Translations under genes and position numbers: made by a program
Assembly: GCF_024519155.1 (NCBI RefSeq)
Contig: NZ_JANIFJ010000002.1
Location: 372,001-436,000, forward strand
DNA length: 64,000 bases
Source of the DNA: Mangrovibrevibacter kandeliae
GTDB lineage: Bacteria > Pseudomonadota > Alphaproteobacteria > Rhizobiales > Rhizobiaceae
Direction: 5' to 3'
The notes under the pieces: generated by a model
Told to the model about the DNA's origin: nothing
Seen by the model: only the letters and a program-made list of their open reading frames with translations
Database searches by the model: none
Shown: positions 34,461 to 43,240 of the stretch, one piece after another
Layout: every line of letters begins with the position of its first letter
Position numbering within the stretch: the first letter of the stretch is position 1

Positions 34461-35434
34461 CCGCCTCCGCCTCCGAAACCGTCCAGTGTCATCGCCGCGG
34501 GGCCGGCCGCGCCCTGAAGCTGGGCGAGGTCGATTACATATTGCAGATCGACAATGGCGCCTGCGATGTCCGCCCGGCCCATGCGGGGAAAGTCTTCGTC
34601 GATGGCATAGCGCGTCATCTGCTGCAGGGCGGTACGCAGACCGCTGCGCGCTGCCCGATCGTCAGGGGCAAGCCCGCGCTGAAGAAGCGCGTTCGAAAAC
34701 GCTCGCCGGTCGCCGTCGTCGGATAGCAGAGCCGCAATGCGGTCGATCAGCTCGTCGAGCGAACTGCCCGCCGGCGTCTCGAACAACCGCACATGGATGA
34801 GGTCAAGCTGGGCGAGGCCAGCAGGATCGAGCTGTTCGATGGTCGATATGGTCACGCGCCATCCAGGGCCGAGGGTCGTCTTCACCTCGATCGCATGGCC
34901 TGCATTCTCAAAGTCATGAAGCCCGCCTTCGGGCGCGCGCCAAGCCGGCAGAAGAGCAGTGTCCCGGACGAGAACCTCCGCGAGAACGTGCAGTTCGCCG
35001 ATCAGTCCTATCGTCTCCTGGCGGCTCATCCCGCCAGAGAGTGATCGCAGGAACTGGCGCCAGGCCTCGAGCCGTTCCATCACGAGGCGGAGCGCGCGGT
35101 CTGGCTCGTCGGCATCGGCGAAGGTGATCACGTCAGCGCATATCGTCGTGAACAGGTCGCTGCGCGCGGCATCCTCAAGCAGCAGTGCGAAGGCGATGCT
35201 GTCATCCACGGGCACCCGCGTCAGGCGCAGACCGCCGGTCTCGAAGCCGGCATCGTCATTCCCCGCAACGGGCATGTCGAACAGCAGGCAGCGCGCGCCA
35301 TCAAGCGTGCGCACCGCGACATGAACATCGAGCGCGCCAGCGTCTGGCGCGCGCAGGCTGCGATACTGACGCTGGCTGGTGCCGGCGGAGGCAAGGCGCC
35401 GCCAGAGATCGTCGAGCTGACCGGGGCTGGTCAT
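34457..35434 (-). CDS. DUF4420 PD-(D/E)XK nuclease-like protein
   Basis: 325 residues. A restriction-endonuclease-like core is visible: GLIGELHVLAEV (first acidic residue), then GGLHDFENAGHAIEVKTT, giving Asp and the ExK motif of a PD-(D/E)XK nuclease, followed by a strand VTISTIEQLD. This is the putative DNA-cleaving subunit of the MORC/Z1 system. The ATG at 35434 overlaps the Z1 stop by four bases, and a longer upstream frame has no similarity. Confidence 0.85.
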   Translation of the reverse strand: MTSPGQLDDLWRRLASAGTSQRQYRSLRAPDAGALDVHVAVRTLDGARCLLFDMPVAGNDDAGFETGGLRLTRVPVDDSIAFALLLEDAARSDLFTTICADVITFADADEPDRALRLVMERLEAWRQFLRSLSGGMSRQETIGLIGELHVLAEVLVRDTALLPAWRAPEGGLHDFENAGHAIEVKTTLGPGWRVTISTIEQLDPAGLAQLDLIHVRLFETPAGSSLDELIDRIAALLSDDGDRRAFSNALLQRGLAPDDRAARSGLRTALQQMTRYAIDEDFPRMGRADIAGAIVDLQYVIDLAQLQGAAGPAAMTLDGFGGGGG

Positions 35435-38184
35435 TGGCGAGCTCGCTCCTTCTGCAGCACCGTATTTTCGACATAGATGCGCCGGTTCGCGGTCGCGCTC
35501 TCCGGAAAGCTGATGACTGTGCCAATGATGGCGCCCGGCCATTCGACGAAGTCGTCCGTCTTCGGGTCGAGCGGGTAGAGGATCAGCAATCCGTCTTCTG
35601 GCCGGCGACCGCGGACGCCGCGGATATCGACGCCGGAAGGGCGATCGGGCGGAGGATCGCCCGCCAGAGCGCGGGCTTCGGACGTTCGTCGCATCGCCTC
35701 GGCATATTCGGCATCGCAGAGATCGATGGCTTCGTCCGGCGGGTTCAGGATCGACTTGACCACGTAGCGACCAGCTTCGCGCTGCTTGGCCAGCGGCCGG
35801 CGGATGACGCTTGCGATCGGGCGGCCCCCGAGATCGGCCGGACGCCCCTCGCCGGTCGCGACGAAGACGGTCCAGTTCGTCAGTTCGGCATGTTCGATCT
35901 GATCACGGACATAGCCTGCCAGCGCGGCAGCCTCGATCTCGACATTCTCCGGCGGATAATCGAGCGATCCGAGATAATCGGCGACATGCCGTCCTTCGAC
36001 GCCACGCCAGAGCAGACCCGCGGCGCGGCCGGTGCCGCCCGGTCGCGACGGATTGATCTCAGGCGCACCCAGCAGCTCGAGAAACTGATCAGTCACGCCG
36101 GCATTATGTTCGAGTGGACGGCGCGCAGTGTGCATGACCGTCTGCACCTTGCCTTCGCCGGCGAAACCTGTCCGCCGTTCGACCGCGTGGCGGCGCTTGT
36201 TTGCAGCCGTGACGCCCATGATGCTGTGGGCTTCGACCCGCAGCCCGTAATCCTTCGGGGTCTGCAGCATGATCCGCATGCGCGCGAGTTCGGCGCGCAG
36301 ATCCTGGCTGGCGGTCGCGACATGACGGAACCAGACTTCCATGTCGGCTGTCGTGTAGAGCCGACAGATGTCGGCAAAGCCGCGACGGTAGCCGAACCAG
36401 CGACCCATCTGGAGCAGGCTGTCATACTGCTTTGAGACGCGCAGGAAGTAGCTGACGATCAGCCCTTCGAGCGTCAGGCCGCGCGACAGCTTGTCGCCCC
36501 CGATTGCAATCACCGACAGACCGGTCTCGCGATACCGGTCATAGTCGAGGCCGGCCTTGGTGCGCCCGTTGGAGACGACCACCTGGATGCGGTCGCTGCT
36601 GTCGGCGAGGATGGCGAGCACGTCGTTCCATGTGATGTCGGTGATGCCACGATCGAAGACGGTGCCGCCGATCGCGTCGCGGGTCGGCACAAAATCGCTG
36701 TCCCAGAGCGCTTTCAGATCCGCAAGCGTGCCGGCATCCCGCCCCGAGATGCGGGCGCGGACATCATCGAGATAGCGTTCGACCTGAGCGTGGATGCGGT
36801 CGTGGACGTCCACGAAGCGCGAAACGTGGATGAGCATCGAATTATGCGCTGTCGGGCGGCCGCGTGCGGTCCGCACCGCGCACCCGATGAGAAAGGCGCG
36901 GACGGCCTCCCGGAGTGACGGCGGCAGTTCGTCCTGAAACTCGAAGCGCGGGCGCAGGGTCTTGTCATGGACCTCGGGGACCCAGGCTTCTTCATCGCGC
37001 GGCACGTGGCGAATGACCGGAAGGCCGCCGCCGGGGCCATCGGAGGTCGTCCCGAACACGGCGGCCGGTCCAAAATAGTCATCGGGCGGAGTCAGGGAGA
37101 AGATGAACGTCGACGGGAAGAGGTCCGCGCCATAGTTCGCCGCGCCGCGTTCGTCATGGATGAGAATGTTGGCGAAGGGCGTCGCGGTGTAGGCGACATA
37201 AGCGGAGCGGGCGAAGGACTTTAGCAGCTTGCGGATTTCGCCGTTGATCCGCGTGGGGTCATAGTCCTCATCGAACGCGCCGTCGGAGAGGAGAGGCTGG
37301 TCCTTGGTGTCGATCGACGCCTGGTCGGCTTCATCGTCGATCAGGAGCAGCGGGGCCGCACGAAACTCCCTCGGCAGCTTGCCGATCCAGGCGTTGAGGT
37401 TGCGCAGGATCGTTGCGTTCTTCTTCACGACGAAGAGACAGGGCGTGTCGAGCGGCGCGAAGTTGGCCTGACGCGCGAAGGCGACGCTGAAATCCCCGGT
37501 CGACGACGCCAGCGTGAGGCTGCCGACATTCAGCGTTGGCGGCATCATGCCGACGCCGATGGCGCGCATCTGCCCGAGCTCCTGGCGTTCAGGGCTGGTA
37601 TCGAACCCGAGAAAGTCGAGTTCGAGGCGCTGCTGGGTCTGGAGGCGCAGCAGGTTGTGCATCCCGGCGAGCACGATCACGACCCGGTAGCCGGCGTCGA
37701 CGGAGCGGTTGATCACACCGGCATAGTGCGCGGTCTTACCCGACTGCACGTCTCCGACCACCAGCCCGCGCCAGTTCCAGGGGCCTTCGCGCGCGGGATT
37801 GTCGAGCAGCTCGACGACGCGCGCTGTGCTGTCTCGCAGCTCCTCCACGGACCGGACCGGCCAACCATCCTCGGCGAGCTTCTGCAGATAGCGGGCCATG
37901 AACGGACCAGGCCGGCGTAGGTCGCCGACATACCAGTCGGGAGGCACGTCGCGATCCACGATCGCGATCGCCGGTCCCTGCTGGACCACATAGGCCATTT
38001 CGAGGTCGCGGATCGCCTCCTCGATTTCCGACACGGCGAAGACATGCCCCGTGCGCCGCTCGACCATGGGCCGCACTGTTTCGACCATTTCGCGGATCGC
38101 TGCGCGATCGGCGGTCTGATCGTCGGCAGAGGTCAGAAGCTGACGCGCCATGTTGAGCATCGTCTGCCGAGGGGTCAGGCTCAT
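35431..38184 (-). CDS. Z1-domain superfamily II helicase-like ATPase
   Basis: 917 residues. Walker A appears as GLVVGDVQSGKTAHYAG (about residue 140-156), Walker B as LLLIDDEADQAS, the SAT-like motif as VAYTATPFANILIHD, and motif VI as SLLQMGRWFGYRRGF after IGGDKLSRGLTLEG. These define the Z1 domain (PF10593), a helicase-related ATPase found beside MORC ATPases and nucleases. It probably translocates on or remodels DNA. It overlaps the neighbouring genes on both sides by four bases. Confidence 0.92.
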   Translation of the reverse strand: MSLTPRQTMLNMARQLLTSADDQTADRAAIREMVETVRPMVERRTGHVFAVSEIEEAIRDLEMAYVVQQGPAIAIVDRDVPPDWYVGDLRRPGPFMARYLQKLAEDGWPVRSVEELRDSTARVVELLDNPAREGPWNWRGLVVGDVQSGKTAHYAGVINRSVDAGYRVVIVLAGMHNLLRLQTQQRLELDFLGFDTSPERQELGQMRAIGVGMMPPTLNVGSLTLASSTGDFSVAFARQANFAPLDTPCLFVVKKNATILRNLNAWIGKLPREFRAAPLLLIDDEADQASIDTKDQPLLSDGAFDEDYDPTRINGEIRKLLKSFARSAYVAYTATPFANILIHDERGAANYGADLFPSTFIFSLTPPDDYFGPAAVFGTTSDGPGGGLPVIRHVPRDEEAWVPEVHDKTLRPRFEFQDELPPSLREAVRAFLIGCAVRTARGRPTAHNSMLIHVSRFVDVHDRIHAQVERYLDDVRARISGRDAGTLADLKALWDSDFVPTRDAIGGTVFDRGITDITWNDVLAILADSSDRIQVVVSNGRTKAGLDYDRYRETGLSVIAIGGDKLSRGLTLEGLIVSYFLRVSKQYDSLLQMGRWFGYRRGFADICRLYTTADMEVWFRHVATASQDLRAELARMRIMLQTPKDYGLRVEAHSIMGVTAANKRRHAVERRTGFAGEGKVQTVMHTARRPLEHNAGVTDQFLELLGAPEINPSRPGGTGRAAGLLWRGVEGRHVADYLGSLDYPPENVEIEAAALAGYVRDQIEHAELTNWTVFVATGEGRPADLGGRPIASVIRRPLAKQREAGRYVVKSILNPPDEAIDLCDAEYAEAMRRTSEARALAGDPPPDRPSGVDIRGVRGRRPEDGLLILYPLDPKTDDFVEWPGAIIGTVISFPESATANRRIYVENTVLQKERARQ

Positions 38185-39665
38185 TCGGTGCCCCCCACGG
38201 CCGCGAGGACGGTCTTGCGAAGCGCCGGATCGACGATGCGCATCCCGCGCAGCAGTCCGTCGAGGATCTCGCTGGCGGGCAGGTCCGACCGCGAACTGCG
38301 CACGGCGGTGATAAGGTCTTCGATCAGGCCTGCGCCGCCATCCGCGCCGCCGCTCGGCACTTCGACATCCTCCGACACGTCAAGCCAGATGCGCTCGATC
38401 GGAACGGTCCTTTCGATCAGGCTGATGGCGGCACGCGCGAGCCGCGTGGTCTCGCTGCCCTGCTCAAACAGAGCCTGGATGACCGGATGGTCTCTATCGA
38501 CCCGGTAGCGCCGCCGACCCGAGACATGCTCTTCCTGCCAGAGCGGTGATGCCTGGCGGGTGTCCGATCTCGGCCTGACCTGTCCGCCGCGCCAGGCAAA
38601 TACTTCCCTGGCCCGGTCGCGGCATTCAATCCCGGTTCTGACGAGACGGGACCGCAGGGCGGCGGGAGGGCGGGCACGCGCCTTGATCACGTCGATCCGC
38701 CATGCCGGATCGCAGGCGGTCGGCAGGTCGATCGCGATGCGGGCAAGGCGGCTGCTTTCATCCTTGGTCCATTCGCGCCGCTCGCCGAGGCCGAGCCAGC
38801 TTCCAGCGACGACAAGACGGTCGCCGCGATAGACGTAGAAGCCCTGACGCTCGGCCCATCCACCCGGACCGCCCGCCGCCTGAAACTCCTGATCGTTCGC
38901 AAACATGTCGCGGTGTGGCAGGACATAGGATGTGGCCCGGATCGCCTGTGGCCCCGTGCCGATCTGACCAGACCCCAGCATCCGCGTCGCGGTATGTGTC
39001 CGCAGCATCGGATCCCATGCCGCCACGTCGCGGCCATTGATCGAAATCCGGACACGCCGGGCGTCGCCCGAGATGAAGCGGTGAAAGACCATCGCGAAAT
39101 GCGCGCGGATGTCCGCAAGACGGGCGTAGAAGCGTTCGCTGTCGAGACCGAACAGGCCGCCCAGCTCGTCCATCGCTTCGAGCACCACCATGGTTCCGAC
39201 ATCGCTTGGCCCGATCGGCTGCACATGCTCGAAGATTGGAATGTCGGCATCGACCAGCGCTGTCCATTTTCGGGTTTCGCTGACGACGGCGATGTCCCAG
39301 CTCAGGCAGGCGCACCCGGAGCCCTGGGCGCTCGCGACGGTCATCCGCCGGCACTGCGACAGGGCCGCGGTCTTGAGACCGAGGCCAAATCGGCCGAGAT
39401 CATCCGCGACGCGCGGCGCATCGGGACCCTCGCCGCCAAAGCGCATAGCGTCGGTGAGCTGATTGAGGGACATGCCCCGGCCATCATCGCGGACGGCGAT
39501 GCGCGGGTCACCCTCATTCCAGTCGATGCTGAGCGCGATGGTCTTCGCGCCAGCGGTGATGCTGTTGTCGATGAGATCGGCCAGCGCGGTCTCGGGCGTA
39601 TAGCCAAGCCCGCGGAGAGATTTCAGAAGCGCCGATGCCGTCGGCGCAATGTCTAGTGTCTCCAC
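38181..39665 (-). CDS. MORC/MutL-like GHKL ATPase
   Basis: 494 residues. The GHKL nucleotide-binding motifs are complete: ALADLIDNSITAGA (N box with Asn), RIAVRDDGRGMS (G1) and DDLGRFGLGLKTAALSQ (G2/lid). The C-terminal half has a second domain with GFYVYRGDRLVVAGSWLGLG, as in MORC-type proteins. Such ATPases clamp DNA when ATP closes the dimer. Start is GTG (39665), following a short leader after the methyltransferase. Its stop overlaps the Z1 start by four bases. Confidence 0.9.
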   Translation of the reverse strand: METLDIAPTASALLKSLRGLGYTPETALADLIDNSITAGAKTIALSIDWNEGDPRIAVRDDGRGMSLNQLTDAMRFGGEGPDAPRVADDLGRFGLGLKTAALSQCRRMTVASAQGSGCACLSWDIAVVSETRKWTALVDADIPIFEHVQPIGPSDVGTMVVLEAMDELGGLFGLDSERFYARLADIRAHFAMVFHRFISGDARRVRISINGRDVAAWDPMLRTHTATRMLGSGQIGTGPQAIRATSYVLPHRDMFANDQEFQAAGGPGGWAERQGFYVYRGDRLVVAGSWLGLGERREWTKDESSRLARIAIDLPTACDPAWRIDVIKARARPPAALRSRLVRTGIECRDRAREVFAWRGGQVRPRSDTRQASPLWQEEHVSGRRRYRVDRDHPVIQALFEQGSETTRLARAAISLIERTVPIERIWLDVSEDVEVPSGGADGGAGLIEDLITAVRSSRSDLPASEILDGLLRGMRIVDPALRKTVLAAVGGTE

Positions 39666-39710
39666 CTCATGCGCCCCCTGGTCTCCCCCGATGATTCTGT
39701 CGTCTCCGGC

Positions 39711-41189
39711 TCAGGCTGCCCTCCTGCGAGCCCGGTCGAGCTTCATTCTGCTTGTGGCCGCGCCGGTGATCTCGCTCCGCAGATGCTCGCCGACAGCCTT
39801 GGCCAGCAGCGGCGGCACGGCATTGCCGATCTGCCTGAAGGCTGCGTTCATGGCACCGGAGAATTTGAAGCCGTCAGGAAAGGACTGGAGCCGGGCGGCC
39901 TCCCGGACTGAAATCATCCGCTGCTGCCGGCTGTCCCAGTGAATATGGGAATAGCTGTCCTTCCCAAGATGCGCCGTCAGCGTCCGTGACGGCGACGTCG
40001 GATCAAGCTTCCACCATTTGTTCGGGAACTTGCCGGGATCATAGGGCGGAACGCACGCTTTTCGCACGGCCTTCCAGTCGTCGCTTTCTTCCGTCGGCCG
40101 CGGCGTCAGCTCAGCAAGCCGCACCGTGAACATTTCCTCGGCGATGCGCAGCGCGCGCGGATAGTCGTCGCCGACCGCCATGCGGCGGAAGATGGGAAAG
40201 TCACGCGGCGTCAGGCGCACGACATGGCCATCGACATCGCCGCCGGTCTCATAGCTCTTCCAGCCCCGCATCAGCTTTGCGTAGGCGCTCAGGCCGGTGA
40301 ACTCCCGATAGGCGAGCCTGTCGGCCACCTTGCGCCGTCGCATTTCGATGGGCTTGCGCCAATGCTCGGAGATGAACGGCAGGTCCGACAGGGCGGCCTT
40401 GACCGACACGGCGCCAGGCAGACCATCCGCTGGCACGGGGATCGGACTAAAATGCGATCCAGTCTCGGGGATGAATTTCAACGCGACGGTGCGCGCTGCT
40501 TCATAGCCGGAAGGCAGATCTGCCGCGTGGCTGGGGGCCGGAAAGCTTGGCGTGAGGCCGAGACCCTTGTCATAGGCGACCAGGAAGAGCCGCTCACGCA
40601 TCTGCGGCACGCCGTAGAAGGCGGCGTTGAGCAGAGTGTAGCTGCAGCTGTAGCCCAGGGCGTCGAGCGTTTCGCAAATCTCTTCGGGGATGTTGTGGCC
40701 ACCGAAGTTGAGGATGTCCGGGACGTTCTCAATGACGATCGCGATTGGCTGGACCGCCGCGACATATTCGAGAAACCGCCGATACAGCTTTGCCCGCGGA
40801 TCATTGCGGTAGGCATCGTCGTCGCCGGTGAGAGAGCGAAGCTTGGACCGGCCGATGCGGGCGAATGCCTGACAGGGCAGCCCGGCCGCGAGGACGTCAA
40901 ACCCGTCAGCGATGCTGGGTATGCCCAGTTCGGATGCTAGATCGTCTGGACCGTGCTTCTCCATGTCGCGGGCACCGCGCCAGACATCAGCCGATACCCC
41001 ATCGGGCGCGCGGAAGTTCAGTGCGTAACTGGCTGCCGCCGTGCTGTCCTGCTCGACATGGCCGAGCATCTCAAGGCCGGCGGACTGCAGCCCCAAAGAC
41101 ATGCCGCCGCAGCCGGAACAGAGTTCGAGAACGCGCAGCCGGGAGCCGGTCGTGATCCGGGCGATCTTGGCGAGGCGGGGGCCCGTCAC
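39711..41189 (-). CDS. C5-cytosine DNA methyltransferase
   Basis: 492 residues with ordered motifs: I LELCSGCGGMSLGL, IV AAGLPCQAFARIG (catalytic Cys in PCQ), VI VIENVPDIL, VIII QMRERLFLVAY, and X FRQIGNAVPPLLAKAVGEHL. It transfers a methyl group from SAM to C5 of cytosine in a specific site, probably marking self DNA for the downstream system. The start is GTG 41189, five bases after the vsr stop. Recognition sequence cannot be read from the protein. Confidence 0.93.
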   Translation of the reverse strand: MTGPRLAKIARITTGSRLRVLELCSGCGGMSLGLQSAGLEMLGHVEQDSTAAASYALNFRAPDGVSADVWRGARDMEKHGPDDLASELGIPSIADGFDVLAAGLPCQAFARIGRSKLRSLTGDDDAYRNDPRAKLYRRFLEYVAAVQPIAIVIENVPDILNFGGHNIPEEICETLDALGYSCSYTLLNAAFYGVPQMRERLFLVAYDKGLGLTPSFPAPSHAADLPSGYEAARTVALKFIPETGSHFSPIPVPADGLPGAVSVKAALSDLPFISEHWRKPIEMRRRKVADRLAYREFTGLSAYAKLMRGWKSYETGGDVDGHVVRLTPRDFPIFRRMAVGDDYPRALRIAEEMFTVRLAELTPRPTEESDDWKAVRKACVPPYDPGKFPNKWWKLDPTSPSRTLTAHLGKDSYSHIHWDSRQQRMISVREAARLQSFPDGFKFSGAMNAAFRQIGNAVPPLLAKAVGEHLRSEITGAATSRMKLDRARRRAA

Positions 41190-41194
41190 GCCGC

Positions 41195-41602
41195 CTACTC
41201 GCCCAGCAGCGCCCGGAGGCGAACGGAGACAATCTCGGGTCGCCGGGTTTCACACTCCCAGATGATATCGGCCTTCCACCCCGCCGCCTGCAGGTCGGCA
41301 AGCGCATCCGCATCACGAGCGACGTTGCGATCGAACTTAGCCTGCCAGAAATCGACGTTCGATTTTGGCGAGTACGCAAGGCGGCAGCCCGGATGACGGT
41401 GCCAGTAGCAGCCATGAACGAATAGGACGCGGCGACGGCTCGGAAATACCAAATCGGGCGAGCCGGGCAGGTCTCGACGATGCAACCGAAAGCGCAGCCC
41501 AAGCGCGTGCGCAGCGCGTCGGACCACCATTTCTGGCTTCGTGTCGCTTCCACGGATTCGCGCCATGTGCGCGGAACGCTGCGCGCTGGTCAGAATGTCC
41601 AT
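41195..41602 (-). CDS. vsr: very short patch repair (Vsr) DNA mismatch endonuclease
   Basis: 135 residues with the Vsr signature: MDILTSAQRSAHMARIRGSDTKPE, DLVFPSRRRVLFVHGCYWHRHPGC and the FWQAKF segment. Vsr nicks beside T:G mismatches created by deamination of 5-methylcytosine, which fits the adjacent methyltransferase. It is the first gene of the operon. ATG 41602 has AAAGGAAC upstream, and residues encoded before it do not match the family. Confidence 0.93.
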   Translation of the reverse strand: MDILTSAQRSAHMARIRGSDTKPEMVVRRAAHALGLRFRLHRRDLPGSPDLVFPSRRRVLFVHGCYWHRHPGCRLAYSPKSNVDFWQAKFDRNVARDADALADLQAAGWKADIIWECETRRPEIVSVRLRALLGE

Positions 41603-41753
41603 AGGCGTTCCTTTATTGTTCCGGTTTTCAATAGCCACACCGCGCGCAAGGCGCCAGTCAATATATTCGTGTCGACAGATTTTGGAGAAAAACAAGTTAA
41701 GCGCAAGTACAAACGAGTGCTGGCCTGCCCCCATTAGGTGGCCCAGTTCAAAA

Positions 41754-42648
41754 CTAATGCATGGTGGGCTTGTCGGCGACGTTTGAGGTGGCAGGCGAAG
41801 CGGGTTGGGGTGGCGCAGCCGGCCACAGCACGGCGTTGGGCGCTGGAGGGCGGTAGCCGAGCGAGGAGTGCGGGCGCCGGGTGTTGTAGTGCCGGCGCCA
41901 ACTCTCGATGACGATGCGGGCCTCGGCGAGGCTGTAGAAGATCTCGCCGTTCAGGAGCTCGTCGCGAAGCTTCGAGTTGAAGCTCTCGCAGTAGCCGTTC
42001 TCCCACGGGCTGCCAGGTTCGATGAAGGCGGTCTTCGCGCCGACGGCTGCAAATCCACTCCCGCACCGCCCTGGCGATGAACTCGGGACCGTTGTCAGAG
42101 CGAACATGCCCCGGCACACCGCGCAGGATGAAGAGGTCGGATAGGACGTCGATGACGTCGGTGGACTTGAGCTTCCGGTCGATCCTGATCGCGATGCATT
42201 CCCGGGTGAACTCGTCGATCACGTTCAGCATGCGGAACTTTCGGCCGTTGTGGGTGCGATCCTCGACGAAGTCGTAGGACCAGACGTGGTTGGGATGCTC
42301 CGGTCGAAGCCGGACGCACGAACCGTCGTTCAACCAGATCCGGCCTCTCTTCGGCTGCCTGATCGGAACCTTCAGACCTTCCTGGCGCCAGATCCGCTCG
42401 ACCCGCTTCACGTTGACCATCCATCCGGCTTCCCGCAGCAAGGCCGCAATCCGACGATAGCCGTAGCGGCCATACTGGGTGGCAAGTTCGACGATGTCGG
42501 CCGTCAGCGCCGCATCGTCGGCCCGGCCCCTGGGCACCTTGCGCTGTGTCGATCGGTGCTGCCCCAAGACCCGACACGCCAGCCGCTCCGACACGCCGAA
42601 CTTCAGGACGGCGTGGTCGATGCAGCGGCGACGCCGGGAGGGGCTCAC
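41754..42648 (-). pseudogene. IS3-family transposase orfB (DDE domain), frameshifted
   Basis: The first frame encodes the helix-turn-helix linker and the DDE core start (HVWSYDFVEDRTHNGRKFRMLNVIDEF, then VRSDNGPEFIARAVREWI). After that, one extra base in the AAA run at 42051-42053 shifts the frame. The continuation (AVGAKTAFIEPGSPWENGYCESFNSKLRDELLNGE, with the last catalytic Glu) is in another frame to 41754. Without the shift the protein would be complete. Confidence 0.85.
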
Positions 42649-42923
42649 CAGTTTCCCGAGGCGGCTTCTTTGAGGATCAGCTTCTCGAGGGTGAGATCGG
42701 AGACAGCCTTGCGCAGCCGCTCATTCTCCTTCTCCAGGTCCTTCAGCCGTTTCACTTGGTCGGACTTCAGACCGCCAAACTCCTTGCGCCACCGATAATA
42801 GGTGAACGGCGTCACGCTGATTGTGCGGATCGCTTCCGACACCGATCGGCCCTGCGTCAACAGCACATCGACCTGTCTCAGCTTGGCGACGATCTCTTCA
42901 GGCTGGTGCTTCTTCCTCGGCAT
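42645..42923 (-). CDS. IS3-family transposase orfA
   Basis: 92 residues: PEEIVAKLRQVDVLLTQGRSVSEAIR, a helix-turn-helix, and a C-terminal leucine zipper ending in LTLEKLILKEAASGNW. It binds the element ends and normally fuses to OrfB by frameshifting. The ATG at 42923 is preceded by GGAGG at eight bases. It ends four bases inside orfB. Confidence 0.88.
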   Translation of the reverse strand: MPRKKHQPEEIVAKLRQVDVLLTQGRSVSEAIRTISVTPFTYYRWRKEFGGLKSDQVKRLKDLEKENERLRKAVSDLTLEKLILKEAASGNW

Positions 42924-43027
42924 TTCTGACATCCTCCAAAGGCTCAAAAGCCTACTTCAGGGAGGACCACTTTTCAGGGGGCAGACCATAAACGGCGGCG
43001 TTCTGCGCTGAGAGTTCTGTATGGAAA

Positions 43028-43104
43028 TGGCGCACCCATCAGGATTCGAACCTGAGACCTCTACCTTCGGAGGGTAGCGCTCTATCCAGCTGAGCTATGG
43101 GTGC
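43028..43104 (-). tRNA. tRNA-Arg(CCG), intact island-borne copy
   Basis: The minus strand folds as a full cloverleaf: acceptor GCACCCA/TGGGTGC, D-arm with AGCTCAGCTGGATAGAGC, anticodon stem CTACC/GGTAG around CTCCGAA (anticodon CCG), T-arm CAGGTTCGAATCCTG, discriminator G and encoded CCA. It differs from the split tRNA halves at several paired positions, so it is not simply their recombination product. It lies inside the island, between the IS and the right attachment core, and would replace the disrupted gene. Confidence 0.95.
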
Positions 43105-43108
43105 CTGT

Positions 43109-43127
43109 TGCTTACGCGGTGCTTACG
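43109..43127. repeat. integrase arm-type repeats, right end
   Basis: TGCTTACG occurs at 43109-43116 and 43120-43127, with the same 11-bp period as the pair beside the left attachment core. It lies about 100 bases inside the right core. Confidence 0.55.
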
Positions 43128-43228
43128 CGAAAAATCCGTGAGTTGGAAGCTCTACCGATCTGCCCTGCAAGCCCTTGTTAACAAACTCTTTTTCTTCGCA
43201 TTTTCCTAACCGTCTCCCGTTGACAGCA

Positions 43229-43240
43229 GCCTTCGGAGGG
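43229..43240. other. island attachment core, right copy (att repeat)
   Basis: GCCTTCGGAGGG repeats the left core at 24511-24522. To its right the sequence is the 5' half of tRNA-Arg; to its left it is island sequence. This fixes the right boundary and an island length of about 18.7 kb. Confidence 0.75.

Larger units (their letters stand above)
41721..42988 (-). mobile_element. IS3-family insertion sequence
   Basis: A 1.27-kb element with imperfect terminal inverted repeats: TGGCCTGCCCCC at 41721-41732 and TGGTCTGCCCCC on the complementary strand at 42988-42977, with further matching bases inside. It contains overlapping orfA and orfB in IS3 arrangement. orfB is frameshifted, so transposition is probably lost. 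No clear target duplication is seen. It sits about 120 bases upstream of vsr and is transcribed toward the defence operon. Confidence 0.85.

Noticed and set aside
24511-43075. Right island boundary at the intact tRNA-Arg rather than at 43229-43240
   Set aside because: The 3' half at 24476-24522 differs from the intact tRNA at several positions but pairs exactly with the 5' half at 43229-43270. The arm-type repeats also lie to the right of the intact tRNA, which places it inside the island.
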